IMG/VR virus record: IMGVR_UViG_3300025671_000370
Coordinates: 1 to 28,880 of that record
Strand: one strand, 5' to 3'
Origin: a virus
DNA: 28,880 nucleotides
Numbering within the stretch: position 1 is the first letter of the stretch; each line of letters starts with the position of its first letter. Below, piece by piece: positions 8,072-13,547 of the stretch. Below the pieces are notes generated by a model, which was not told the DNA's origin, ran no database searches, and worked only from the letters and a program-made list of their open reading frames with translations. Both the position numbers and the translations under genes were made by a program.

Positions 8072-8306
8072 TTGCAAGTCTAGGTAGGTACTATAAAAAT
8101 AATTGCAAGTCAAAAGACGCCCCCGCAGTGCAACAAAGGGCTGGCATGATCTTTGCAGGGCAATCGAGATCAATGTTGGCATGATAGTTGCATAGCTATG
8201 GTGGCATGACAATTGCAGGGCTATATTGGCATGATAGTTGCAAGGGGCTAAATAGGCGCTGGCATGATCTTTGCAGGGACTAAATTGATTACCTAGGCTT
8301 GCAAGT
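8072..8306. repeat. TTGCAAGT direct repeats (three copies)
   Basis: TTGCAAGTC occurs at 8072-8080 and 8103-8111, and TTGCAAGT again at 8299-8306. The copies flank the five-element array on both sides, and the TTGCA core is the same as the -12 half of those elements. This suggests that one DNA-binding protein may see the whole set. Confidence 0.6.
8142..8275 (+). repeat. Array of five sigma-54-like (-24/-12) elements
   Basis: The copies start at 8142, 8177, 8202, 8227 and 8260. Each is 16 bases: TGGCATGATCTTTGCA (first and fifth), TGGCATGATAGTTGCA (second and fourth) and TGGCATGACAATTGCA (third). All match the sigma-54 consensus TGGCACG-N4-TTGCW except for C to T at one position, with the GG-to-GC distance exactly right. 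The most variable bases fall in the N4 spacer. The copies are followed by GGG or GCTA. No plus-strand gene lies just downstream, so they may instead be iterons for a replication initiator. The repeats are certain; the promoter reading is not. Confidence 0.85.
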
Positions 8307-8332
8307 GTGAGGGACTATGTAGCACCCAATAG

Positions 8333-8399
8333 AGCCCGATAGCCTATCCAGCCTGTTCAGCCTGTAAAGCCCTGTAAAGCCCTGTAACAGCCTAGAATG
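8333..8399. repeat. AGCCTGTAA-type tandem repeat (six full units plus a weak one)
   Basis: Units are AGCCTATCC (8341), AGCCTGTTC (8350), AGCCTGTAA (8359), AGCCCTGTAA (8368), AGCCCTGTAAC (8378) and AGCCTAGAATG (8389), with a degenerate AGCCCGAT at 8333. The period of 9-11 bases is close to one helical turn, which places protein-binding sites on one DNA face. Confidence 0.8.
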
Positions 8400-8420
8400 A
8401 CTTGAGCGCTGGGATAGTAT

Positions 8421-8460
8421 TCAGAACAGCATAGAATCGCTCAGAACGGCTTAGAATGCG
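8421..8460. repeat. Pair of adjacent 20-base repeats
   Basis: TCAGAACAGCATAGAATCGC (8421-8440) is followed at once by a copy at 8441-8460 with 15 of 20 bases the same. The core AGCCTAGAATG in the preceding array (8389-8399) resembles the AGCATAGAAT part, so the two families may be related. Confidence 0.7.
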
Positions 8461-8530
8461 TTCTATCCATATGCTGCTTAAGGTTTTAAGAGCTCGCATC
8501 GTATGTGGTGCGGTAGATTTAGACAGGCAT

Positions 8531-8554
8531 AAAAAAGCCCTGACTAGCAGGGCT
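8531..8554 (-). terminator. Intrinsic terminator of the accessory operon
   Basis: On the minus strand: AGCCCTG (8554-8548), loop CTAGT, CAGGGCT (8542-8536), then TTTTT. A perfect 7-bp stem and T-run end the 10401-8579 operon. The plus-strand side has no T-run, so it works leftward only. Confidence 0.9.
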
Positions 8555-8578
8555 CTGAAGGTTTATGGTTTCAGGCTA

Positions 8579-8641
8579 TTAAAGATCGAGTGTCTTCCAC
8601 AATAACCAACCAATAATTGCTATTTCGATTACTTCAATCAT
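8579..8641 (-). CDS. Very small hydrophobic ORF (20 aa), possible membrane peptide
   Basis: ATG at 8641 lies inside the overlap ATGATTGA with the stop of the upstream 32-residue gene. The peptide begins MIEVIEIAIIGWLLWKT and is one short membrane-spanning helix with charged ends. The stop is followed after about 25 bases by the operon terminator. Coupled translation is likely; GGGGAA lies 11 bases upstream. The ORF is too short for the case to be strong. Small membrane peptides of phages can act as holins or membrane effectors, but nothing here shows which. Confidence 0.4.
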   Translation of the reverse strand: MIEVIEIAIIGWLLWKTLDL

Positions 8642-8732
8642 CGAGAAATGTTTCCCCGATCCAAGCGCCGAAGCCTAAGACCAGCGCAAAAGATGCGATA
8701 GCCGAAACAGTAAAAAATACTTCTGGATTCAT
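8634..8732 (-). CDS. Small single-span membrane protein (32 aa)
   Basis: The ATG at 8732 starts 1 base after the stop of the Gp88-like gene (TAACATG), with AGGAG 10 bases upstream inside that gene's last codons. The peptide reads MNPEVFFTVSAIASFALVLG, then FGAWIGETFLDD: one membrane helix (about residues 6-27) with an acidic C-end. The next tiny ORF overlaps its stop. The good ribosome site and operon position support a real gene. Function is unknown; a holin-like or membrane-docking role is possible but unproved. Confidence 0.55.
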   Translation of the reverse strand: MNPEVFFTVSAIASFALVLGFGAWIGETFLDD

Positions 8733-8733
8733 G

Positions 8734-9429
8734 TTAGTGAGCTCCTATCAGTTCAGGATTGCGGATAACGAAATCAGAATCGGATTGTTTCGCCGATCCT
8801 TTGGCCTTTAAGCCGATTACGATCCCTTTAGGATCATCGATTCGAATATCGTGAATGTCCCCGTCGATAACCTTTCGATTCATAAACCGGCTAGGCAATC
8901 CACCGCTAAAGACCACCGCAATATTCGCACCATGATCTAGCGCTTGTTTCACGTGTTTCTGATACCGATCAGCGCCGGAATAGCTAAAGGTTAGATAATA
9001 GTTATCAGGCAAAACCTGAATAAACCGATCTGATCGCTTCGAATAGTCGTAAAACCTGATAGCAGGGAATGATTGTGGAATCCCGTAGTCTTCCCATGCG
9101 ATATCTGAAATGACATTCAACCGAACCACCGGCTGTTTACCGGCTTTTTCGGCTTTGCGCTGGAATGCGTGAAGATCCTTTCTCAATTGATCCAAGAAGC
9201 CGTCACGATCTGAATGCCACCAATTCGATTTTGACTGTCGGGCTTTAATGACATTCGAAAACCGGCCACGGCCAGCGCTCTTTAGACAGTCATCAAAACA
9301 GCCAGCAATCTTCGAAGCCGGACAAATCACGTTATCGGGATATAACGACAAACCAGCGAACAAATATTTCGATGTCGCTTTATTGGTTTTAGCCAATTTC
9401 GAATTGGCGTCGATTGATAAGAGTTTCAT
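8734..9429 (-). CDS. Gp88-like phage/plasmid protein with a conserved Cys cluster
   Basis: 231 residues. It starts MKLLSIDANSKLAKTNKATS, then ICPASKIAGCFDDCLKSAGR (C36, C44, C48), GRGRFSNVIKARQSKSNWWH, VRLNVISDIAWEDYGIPQSF and FPAIRFYDYSKRSDRF. I recognise this pattern from the gene-product-88-type family found in many phages and plasmids, whose function is not established. The Cys cluster and the FYDYSKR segment recall Gp37/Gp68-type proteins with a metal or Fe-S site, which is inference. TAATG couples it to the gene before, with the strong ribosome site GGAGGGGG. The reading frame is CpG-rich compared with the late genes. Confidence 0.75.
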   Translation of the reverse strand: MKLLSIDANSKLAKTNKATSKYLFAGLSLYPDNVICPASKIAGCFDDCLKSAGRGRFSNVIKARQSKSNWWHSDRDGFLDQLRKDLHAFQRKAEKAGKQPVVRLNVISDIAWEDYGIPQSFPAIRFYDYSKRSDRFIQVLPDNYYLTFSYSGADRYQKHVKQALDHGANIAVVFSGGLPSRFMNRKVIDGDIHDIRIDDPKGIVIGLKAKGSAKQSDSDFVIRNPELIGAH

Positions 9430-9722
9430 TAGTAGTCCCCCTCCATGCTGTTGATGATCGCCGCCGCTAGTTCGGCTTCGTTTTCGGTTTCGAAGAAATA
9501 TCGAAGCGTGTTCCCGTCCCTTGGATAGTCCGCAATAGTCTGAAATCCATCCAAACCAGCGACAATAAACTGGGAATCTATTTGGCGCTTGTTTCGATAG
9601 CTAGGCTGATCCCCGTCCATGCAAGGGATCATTTCAAGCCCTGAAATCTCATTCGGGATTTGAATCGTATGTTGATGCGATTCTTTAAAAGAACCATAAG
9701 GATTTGGTTTAACTGTGATCAT
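9429..9722 (-). CDS. Hypothetical protein, accessory operon
   Basis: 97 residues, starting MITVKPNPYGSFKESHQHTI with LEMIPCMDGDQPSYRN, QFIVAGLDGFQTIADYPRDG and a C-terminal helix ENEAELAAAIINSMEGDY. It is mixed alpha/beta and soluble. ATG at 9722 overlaps the previous stop as ATGA, and GGAG lies 9 bases upstream. Its stop overlaps the Gp88-like start as TAATG. I do not recognise a family. The tight coupling suggests that it works with the Gp88-like protein. Confidence 0.7.
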   Translation of the reverse strand: MITVKPNPYGSFKESHQHTIQIPNEISGLEMIPCMDGDQPSYRNKRQIDSQFIVAGLDGFQTIADYPRDGNTLRYFFETENEAELAAAIINSMEGDY

Positions 9723-10078
9723 GATTGTTTACTCCGATAATTTGCTAAAACAGAACTATTCCAATCGGCCATTGACATAATGCCGCTAGGCGCTGGTTTG
9801 GGTTCCTGAAGATTGGCCGAAATAGACTCAATTTCAGATTCACGATGAACAGCGACAAGAATCGTAAATGGATCGGAATCGCTAAATTGCCATTCGGAAT
9901 CCTCACCGTCCCATTGACTAGCGACAAAATCGGCCACGTGTTCTTTGGTGGTCCCGTAACTGAACAGTTTATCGATAGTCCATTCGAGATCCCCGATCGA
10001 ATCAACCACACGCCTCGAAGGGAGCTCGTAATTTGATACGTACACTTCGAACAGTGTTTTCATATATTGGTCAGTCAT
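9719..10078 (-). CDS. Hypothetical protein, accessory operon
   Basis: 119 residues from ATG 10078, beginning MTDQYMKTLFEVYVSNYELP. An upstream ATG at 10105 is in frame, but 10078 forms an ATGA overlap with the previous stop and has AGGGGAT 7 bases upstream. It is acidic and Trp-containing (DLEWTIDKLFSYGTTKEHVA, SQWDGEDSEWQFSDSDPF), with a Pro-rich segment (EPKPAPSGIM) near the end. No family is recognised. It is the second gene of a four-gene coupled operon. Confidence 0.7.
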   Translation of the reverse strand: MTDQYMKTLFEVYVSNYELPSRRVVDSIGDLEWTIDKLFSYGTTKEHVADFVASQWDGEDSEWQFSDSDPFTILVAVHRESEIESISANLQEPKPAPSGIMSMADWNSSVLANYRSKQS

Positions 10079-10401
10079 GCGAGATCCCCTTTTGAGAAAT
10101 TCCATAAAGCTTTTCCGCTAGGGCGCTTTTCTACGGCTATCGTTATTTTACCCACGTGGATTTGATCGAAGCTTGTTTCGTGATTCGCACCCAATCCCCG
10201 ATCCTTCAATTTGCGAACACGGTAGAAACCTTCAGCCCAATATTTAGAAACAGCGAAACGAACCGTCCCGTTAGATTCTTTACAGAAAAGAATTTTCGAT
10301 TCGGGAAAATATGATTTCACCAATTCACGGGCTAGCCGGTGATTACGCTCCATTTCTGATTCGAGACCAAAAATCATTTTGAAAGTTTGCTTGATAGTCA
10401 T
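10075..10401 (-). CDS. Hypothetical protein, first gene of the accessory operon
   Basis: 108 residues starting MTIKQTFKMIFGLESEMERN, followed by HRLARELVKSYFPESKILFC and a likely beta-rich middle (GTVRFAVSKYWAEGFYRVRK, VGKITIAVEKRP). It is basic overall. AGGA lies 9 bases before the ATG. It is the first gene downstream of the control region with Fur-box-like dyads. Not recognised. A regulatory role would fit a promoter-proximal gene of a divergent switch, but I see no helix-turn-helix. Confidence 0.7.
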   Translation of the reverse strand: MTIKQTFKMIFGLESEMERNHRLARELVKSYFPESKILFCKESNGTVRFAVSKYWAEGFYRVRKLKDRGLGANHETSFDQIHVGKITIAVEKRPSGKALWNFSKGDLA

Positions 10402-10453
10402 TTTGAGTATTCCTATTCAGATTGAAAAAAACCGGTTTTTGTCCGGCGATCGC

Positions 10454-10484
10454 ATTATAAACACGAAACAACAACAAATCGCAA
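10454..10484 (-). promoter_or_regulatory. Probable promoter of the accessory operon
   Basis: The minus strand shows a perfect TATAAT (10459-10454) and TTGCGA (10484-10479) with a long 19-bp spacer, about 50 bases before the ATG at 10401. The weak -35 and long spacer suggest a promoter that needs activation. The Fur-like dyads lie 85-170 bases upstream of it. Confidence 0.5.
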
Positions 10485-10544
10485 AATTATTTGAAACGGG
10501 CGCATGTAGCATAAACCATGCCAAAAATATTTTCATTCGGTAAA

Positions 10545-10624
10545 TGAGAATCATTCGCAGAATAATGAGAATCATTTGTATTTGAGAATCGTTCGCATCT
10601 AGGGTGTAATAAGAATCATTCGCA
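10545..10624. repeat. Four Fur-box-like 15-bp dyads
   Basis: Copies are TGAGAATCATTCGCA (10545), TGAGAATCATTTGTA (10566), TGAGAATCGTTCGCA (10583) and TAAGAATCATTCGCA (10610). The first is a 7-1-7 palindrome with one mismatched pair, of form TGNGAATNATTCNCA. Eleven of its 14 arm bases match the Fur model TGATAATNATTATCA. They lie between two divergent promoters. The array is a clear operator-like structure; binding by host Fur, or by a phage protein, is inference. Confidence 0.8.
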
Positions 10625-10681
10625 TTAAGAAAAATTTTAAAAATCCCGTTCAGCCAGCGGTTGCTAGTCAAACAAGCTATT

Positions 10682-10759
10682 GGGACAGTGAACCCCTTGG
10701 GACAGCAAACCCCTTGACAGGGACACAGAACCCTGATACACTCTGGGACTATCAACCCC
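10682..10759. repeat. Four GGGAC-N5-AACCCC repeats over the early promoter
   Basis: GGGACAGTGAACCCC (10682), GGGACAGCAAACCCC (10699), GGGACACAGAACCCT (10720) and GGGACTATCAACCCC (10745). The third fills the spacer between the -35 and -10 boxes of the early promoter, the fourth covers the start point, and the first two lie just upstream. This layout is typical of operators for a repressor or activator. Confidence 0.8.
10714..10742 (+). promoter_or_regulatory. Main rightward (early) sigma-70 promoter
   Basis: TTGACA (10714-10719), a 17-bp spacer, and TACACT (10737-10742), with TG one base before the -10 (extended -10). The start point near 10749 gives a leader of about 27 bases to the ATG at 10776. 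Repeats overlap every promoter element, so strict control is likely. Confidence 0.85.
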
Positions 10760-10775
10760 CGAATGGAGTAAGTAT

Positions 10776-10961
10776 ATGAGATGTATCGCATGTAATTCTG
10801 AGCTCACTGACTACGAAGCAACAAGGAAATCAAGTGCAACTGGAGAGTTCTTAGATCTCTGCAACACTTGTTACAACAGTATCACAGAAGATGTTCAAGC
10901 AATTGATAATAAAGACTTAATTACTTTTCAAGACTACATTGACATCTCAGAAGATTTATGA
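10776..10961 (+). CDS. Small zinc-finger-like early protein
   Basis: 61 residues, MRCIACNSELTDYEATRKSS then LDLCNTCYNSITEDV. Two CxxC pairs (C3/C6 and about C29/C32) suggest one zinc site; the rest is acidic. Similar small CxxC-CxxC proteins occur in the early regions of many T7-like phages without a known role. It is the first gene of the rightward operon, with GGAG 8 bases upstream of the ATG. A host-takeover role is possible but not shown. Confidence 0.75.
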   Translation: MRCIACNSELTDYEATRKSSATGEFLDLCNTCYNSITEDVQAIDNKDLITFQDYIDISEDL

Positions 10962-11128
10962 TACCCTCTTCTACATAGACTCTATAGAGCTCTACAGAGC
11001 TTCTCAGTACACAGTATATATTTATATATTACTAATTACTTACTGAGTATCTATATAGCTTCACTAGAGTTTAAATGTAGTTTATGTATACTTACTGAGT
11101 TCAACATAGATGACTAGAGGTAATATAG
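10962..11128 (+). other. AT-rich gene-free leader with direct repeats
   Basis: 167 bases with no gene. ACTTACTGAGT occurs at 11038-11048 and 11090-11100, each followed after about 14-16 bases by ACTAGAG (11063-11069 and 11113-11119). An inverted CTCAGTA lies near 11014. AGAGCTCTACAGAGCT near 10987 can fold locally. No clear promoter or terminator is seen; it may be a control or replication site. Confidence 0.5.
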
Positions 11129-11389
11129 ATGGCGAATGGTAAACTTCCTTCAGTGGAACGCAGTAGACTCTCTGGTGGCTTAACAGGTGATTGTGCGTAC
11201 AAATGGGCGATGTTTCTTTCTGAGAATTACTTGTTTGACAACGATGACCCTTTGCTGTATGATCGCTTCAGATCAATTGCTGAGTCACTTGAGCCTAAGC
11301 CGGGTAAACCAGTGGTTGCATCGTTTCATTGTAAAGACCTTGAGAAGGAAATTGAGAAATGGACAATATCTCAACAATCATCATCCTGA
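11129..11389 (+). CDS. Hypothetical early protein
   Basis: 86 residues starting MANGKLPSVERSRLSGGLTG, then DCAYKWAMFLSENYLFDNDD and a C-terminal helix CKDLEKEIEKWTI. GAGGT lies 8 bases before the ATG. It overlaps the next gene by 31 bases. Not recognised. Small soluble proteins of this size are normal between the early promoter and the primase-helicase gene in T7-like phages. Confidence 0.7.
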   Translation: MANGKLPSVERSRLSGGLTGDCAYKWAMFLSENYLFDNDDPLLYDRFRSIAESLEPKPGKPVVASFHCKDLEKEIEKWTISQQSSS

Positions 11390-11577
11390 GAGAGCTTGAT
11401 AAGCGTGTTCACATGTACAAACAAGGGGATATCGATTCTTTCCTCAGCTTGATGTGTGATATCGATGAAGAGTCTGTGGTACAGCTTGACAAGGCGTTAG
11501 AGTCTGTGCTACATTCCTACGCTGAATACCAAGTGAATAATGTCATGAAGAACTTAGAGGAGTTTGCAAATGATTGA
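11359..11577 (+). CDS. Hypothetical early protein, helical
   Basis: 72 residues starting MDNISTIIILRELDKRVHMY. It is mostly helical and acidic (KQGDIDSFLSLMCDIDEES, QLDKALESVLHSYAEYQVNN). Its start lies inside the preceding gene, with GAAGGAAATTGAGAA upstream as a ribosome site. It overlaps the next gene by 8 bases. No family recognised. Confidence 0.65.
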   Translation: MDNISTIIILRELDKRVHMYKQGDIDSFLSLMCDIDEESVVQLDKALESVLHSYAEYQVNNVMKNLEEFAND

Positions 11578-11767
11578 TCCTCAAACAGGATGCGATGACG
11601 ACTATGATGCGGCATTGAAATTCTGCATCGAAGAGATCATCGAAGAGATCCACCGTGTCAAAGAGCTTGACCGACTTGCAGTGGAGTCAGTTTATTATTC
11701 GATCTTCGGTAAAGAGATTGAACAACGATATCAAGAATATTTGAATGAGCTAAAGGAGCCCTCATGA
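11570..11767 (+). CDS. Hypothetical early protein, acidic
   Basis: 65 residues from ATG 11570 (MIDPQTGCDDDYDAALKFCI). A TTG at 11564 is in frame, but the ATG has GAGGAG at the better distance and overlaps the previous stop. The remainder is a charged helix (EEIIEEIHRVKELDRLAVES, KEIEQRYQEYLNELKEPS). The stop overlaps the next ATG as ATGA. Function unknown. Confidence 0.65.
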   Translation: MIDPQTGCDDDYDAALKFCIEEIIEEIHRVKELDRLAVESVYYSIFGKEIEQRYQEYLNELKEPS

Positions 11768-11946
11768 CTGATATTAGAGTGCGGAGAGCAATGGAGTCTT
11801 TATTAACAGAAGCTCTGAAGCATTTAGAGTCTGCCAATGAACTGATCAACGACACCGGTGATACAGAATCTGAAGAACTTGATCAGATCTCGCTTTCGGT
11901 GTCTCATGCCCATACTAAATTGGAATATTACTTAGGGAGCCTGTGA
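11764..11946 (+). CDS. Hypothetical early protein, helical
   Basis: 60 residues, MTDIRVRRAMESLLTEALKH then LESANELINDTGDTESEELD. It is a short helical protein coupled by ATGA overlap to the gene before, with its stop overlapping the primase-helicase start. GGAG lies 6 bases upstream of the ATG. No family recognised. Tight coupling to the helicase may mean shared expression only. Confidence 0.65.
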   Translation: MTDIRVRRAMESLLTEALKHLESANELINDTGDTESEELDQISLSVSHAHTKLEYYLGSL

Positions 11947-13547
11947 TGGCCTTTGTTAAATACAACATGGAGTGTCCAGAGTGTCACAGTAGTCGAGGTT
12001 ATGGCATCGATGACGGTGGATTTGGTCACTGCTTTAAATGCGGTCATAGAGCCAAAGAAGAGGGTAATGGTAGGGTGATACCACTGAATACTAGATCGTC
12101 GCATACAGAGGCTCCTGTGAGCTCTCAGGGCTATTCCCTACCTAATTTACTCTACAGGGATCTACGTGATCGTAAGATTTCTGTTCAGGTTTGTGAGAAG
12201 TATGGTGTAGGCTTTAGAGGGGAAGATTTAGTCTTTCCTATTGGTACATCTGCAAAGGTTCGTATCAGAGGTGAGAAGAACTTTGCGATTGAAGGAGACT
12301 GGAAAGACAATACTCAATTGTTTGGACAAGAGAGATTTAATTCCGGAGGGAAGTATGTACTTGTTACTGAGGGTGAACTTGATACCTTAGCCGCCTATCA
12401 GATGCTTGGGAATGACAAGTATCCGATTGCTGTGGTCTCAGTAAGAAATGGTGCACAGTCAGCCCTGAAGGATTGTAAGGCCAACTTTGACTGGCTAGAT
12501 ACATTTGAGTATGTGGTCTTTAACTTTGACAACGATCCTGTGGGCTTAGAAGCTCAGTCGCATTGTGCTGAACTTTTCAGTCATAAAGCGAAGTGCATGG
12601 TGGCTGTCAATGGCCTGAAGGATGCTTCAGATTACTTGATGGATAATCGTGCCGGTGAATACACCAATAACTTCTGGCGAGCAGAGCGTTGGACTCCAGA
12701 CGGAATTATTGCAGGTGCGTCATTGTATGATGCTGTGATGAAGCCGATTGAGAAGTCTGATGTGGAGTATCCATTTGATGGACTGAATAGTCTGACGTAT
12801 GGGATACGTAAAGGTGAGCTAGTCACAGTGACAGCAGGGTCTGGTCTTGGGAAATCTCAGTTTCTCAGGGAGATTATTTGGCATATCATTCAGCATACTG
12901 AGAGCAACATCGGATTGATGTTTTTAGAAGAGTCCACCAGACGCACTGGGTTGTCTTTAATGTCGTTAGCGGCTGACAAGCCTCTGCATTTGCCGGACAC
13001 TGTAGCCACGCAACAGGAGAAAGATGATGCGTTCAATAAGACACTTGGCACAGATCGTGTGTATCTCTTTGACCATTTTGGTTCCACTGACGTTGATAAT
13101 ATCGTCAATCGTGTACGCTACCTTGCCAAGGTGGTGGGATGTGATTATGTGTTTGTCGATCACATTAGCATTATTGTCAGCGCACAATCTAATGGTGATG
13201 AGCGAAAAGCAATCGACGAAATCATGACAAAGCTAAGGATGCTGGTGCAGGAGACCGGCATCAGTTTAGTCTGCGTCAGTCATTTGAAGCGTCCAGAGAA
13301 CCGTGGCCACGAAGAAGGTGCGGCGACATCTCTGGCTCAACTACGTGGCTCTGGAGCGATTGCACAGCTTTCTGACATGGTGCTTGGGCTTGAGCGTAAC
13401 GGACAGGCTGATGATGCCACAGAACGTAATACAACACGGGTACGTGTACTAAAGAACCGCTTCAGTGGTATTACCGGCAAAGCCTGTGCATTGCTATATT
13501 CTCATAACTCTGGTAGAATGGTAGAGATTGATGAGGAAGCTTTGTGA
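11946..13547 (+). CDS. Primase-helicase (T7 gp4-like)
   Basis: 533 residues from ATG 11946; GTG at 11943 is also possible. The N-terminal zinc site has C10/C13 and C29/C32 (CPECHSS, CFKCGH). The TOPRIM primase core shows VLVTEGELDTLAA (about 138-150) and FNFDND (D195). The helicase domain has Walker A TAGSGLGKS (about 296-304), LMFLEESTRR, Walker B YVFVDHISIIV and VSHLKRPENRG, then the arginine-finger region VLKNRFSGITG. Both domains look intact. It unwinds the fork and primes lagging-strand synthesis as a ring. GGGAG is the ribosome site. Its stop overlaps the next gene's GTG. Confidence 0.95.
   Translation: MAFVKYNMECPECHSSRGYGIDDGGFGHCFKCGHRAKEEGNGRVIPLNTRSSHTEAPVSSQGYSLPNLLYRDLRDRKISVQVCEKYGVGFRGEDLVFPIGTSAKVRIRGEKNFAIEGDWKDNTQLFGQERFNSGGKYVLVTEGELDTLAAYQMLGNDKYPIAVVSVRNGAQSALKDCKANFDWLDTFEYVVFNFDNDPVGLEAQSHCAELFSHKAKCMVAVNGLKDASDYLMDNRAGEYTNNFWRAERWTPDGIIAGASLYDAVMKPIEKSDVEYPFDGLNSLTYGIRKGELVTVTAGSGLGKSQFLREIIWHIIQHTESNIGLMFLEESTRRTGLSLMSLAADKPLHLPDTVATQQEKDDAFNKTLGTDRVYLFDHFGSTDVDNIVNRVRYLAKVVGCDYVFVDHISIIVSAQSNGDERKAIDEIMTKLRMLVQETGISLVCVSHLKRPENRGHEEGAATSLAQLRGSGAIAQLSDMVLGLERNGQADDATERNTTRVRVLKNRFSGITGKACALLYSHNSGRMVEIDEEAL

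Larger units (their letters stand above)
7944..8530. other. Gene-free, repeat-dense region: candidate replication origin or control region
   Basis: About 590 bases lie between the late promoter and the terminator of the accessory operon. I see no convincing gene. The region holds four T-rich 10-mers (8031-8069), three TTGCAAGT copies (8072, 8103, 8299), five TGGCAYGA-N3-TTGCA elements (8142-8275), six to seven AGCCTGTAA-like units (8333-8399) and a 20-mer pair (8421-8460). Such clustering resembles iteron-type origins, but no initiator is recognised. The role is inference. Confidence 0.55.

Noticed and set aside
7981-8184. 67-codon plus-strand ORF in the repeat region
   Set aside because: TTG start, no ribosome site, and it runs through the T-rich repeats and the first two -24/-12-like elements; probably chance.
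8031-8460. CRISPR array
   Set aside because: The repeats are too short, spacers are 9-20 bases or absent, and no cas genes are present.
8617-8811. 64-codon plus-strand ORF opposite the tiny membrane ORFs
   Set aside because: Antisense to the coupled minus-strand genes, with no ribosome site.
10417-10791. 124-codon minus-strand ORF across the divergent control region
   Set aside because: It covers both operator arrays and the early promoter, has no ribosome site and has an implausible composition with many Cys.
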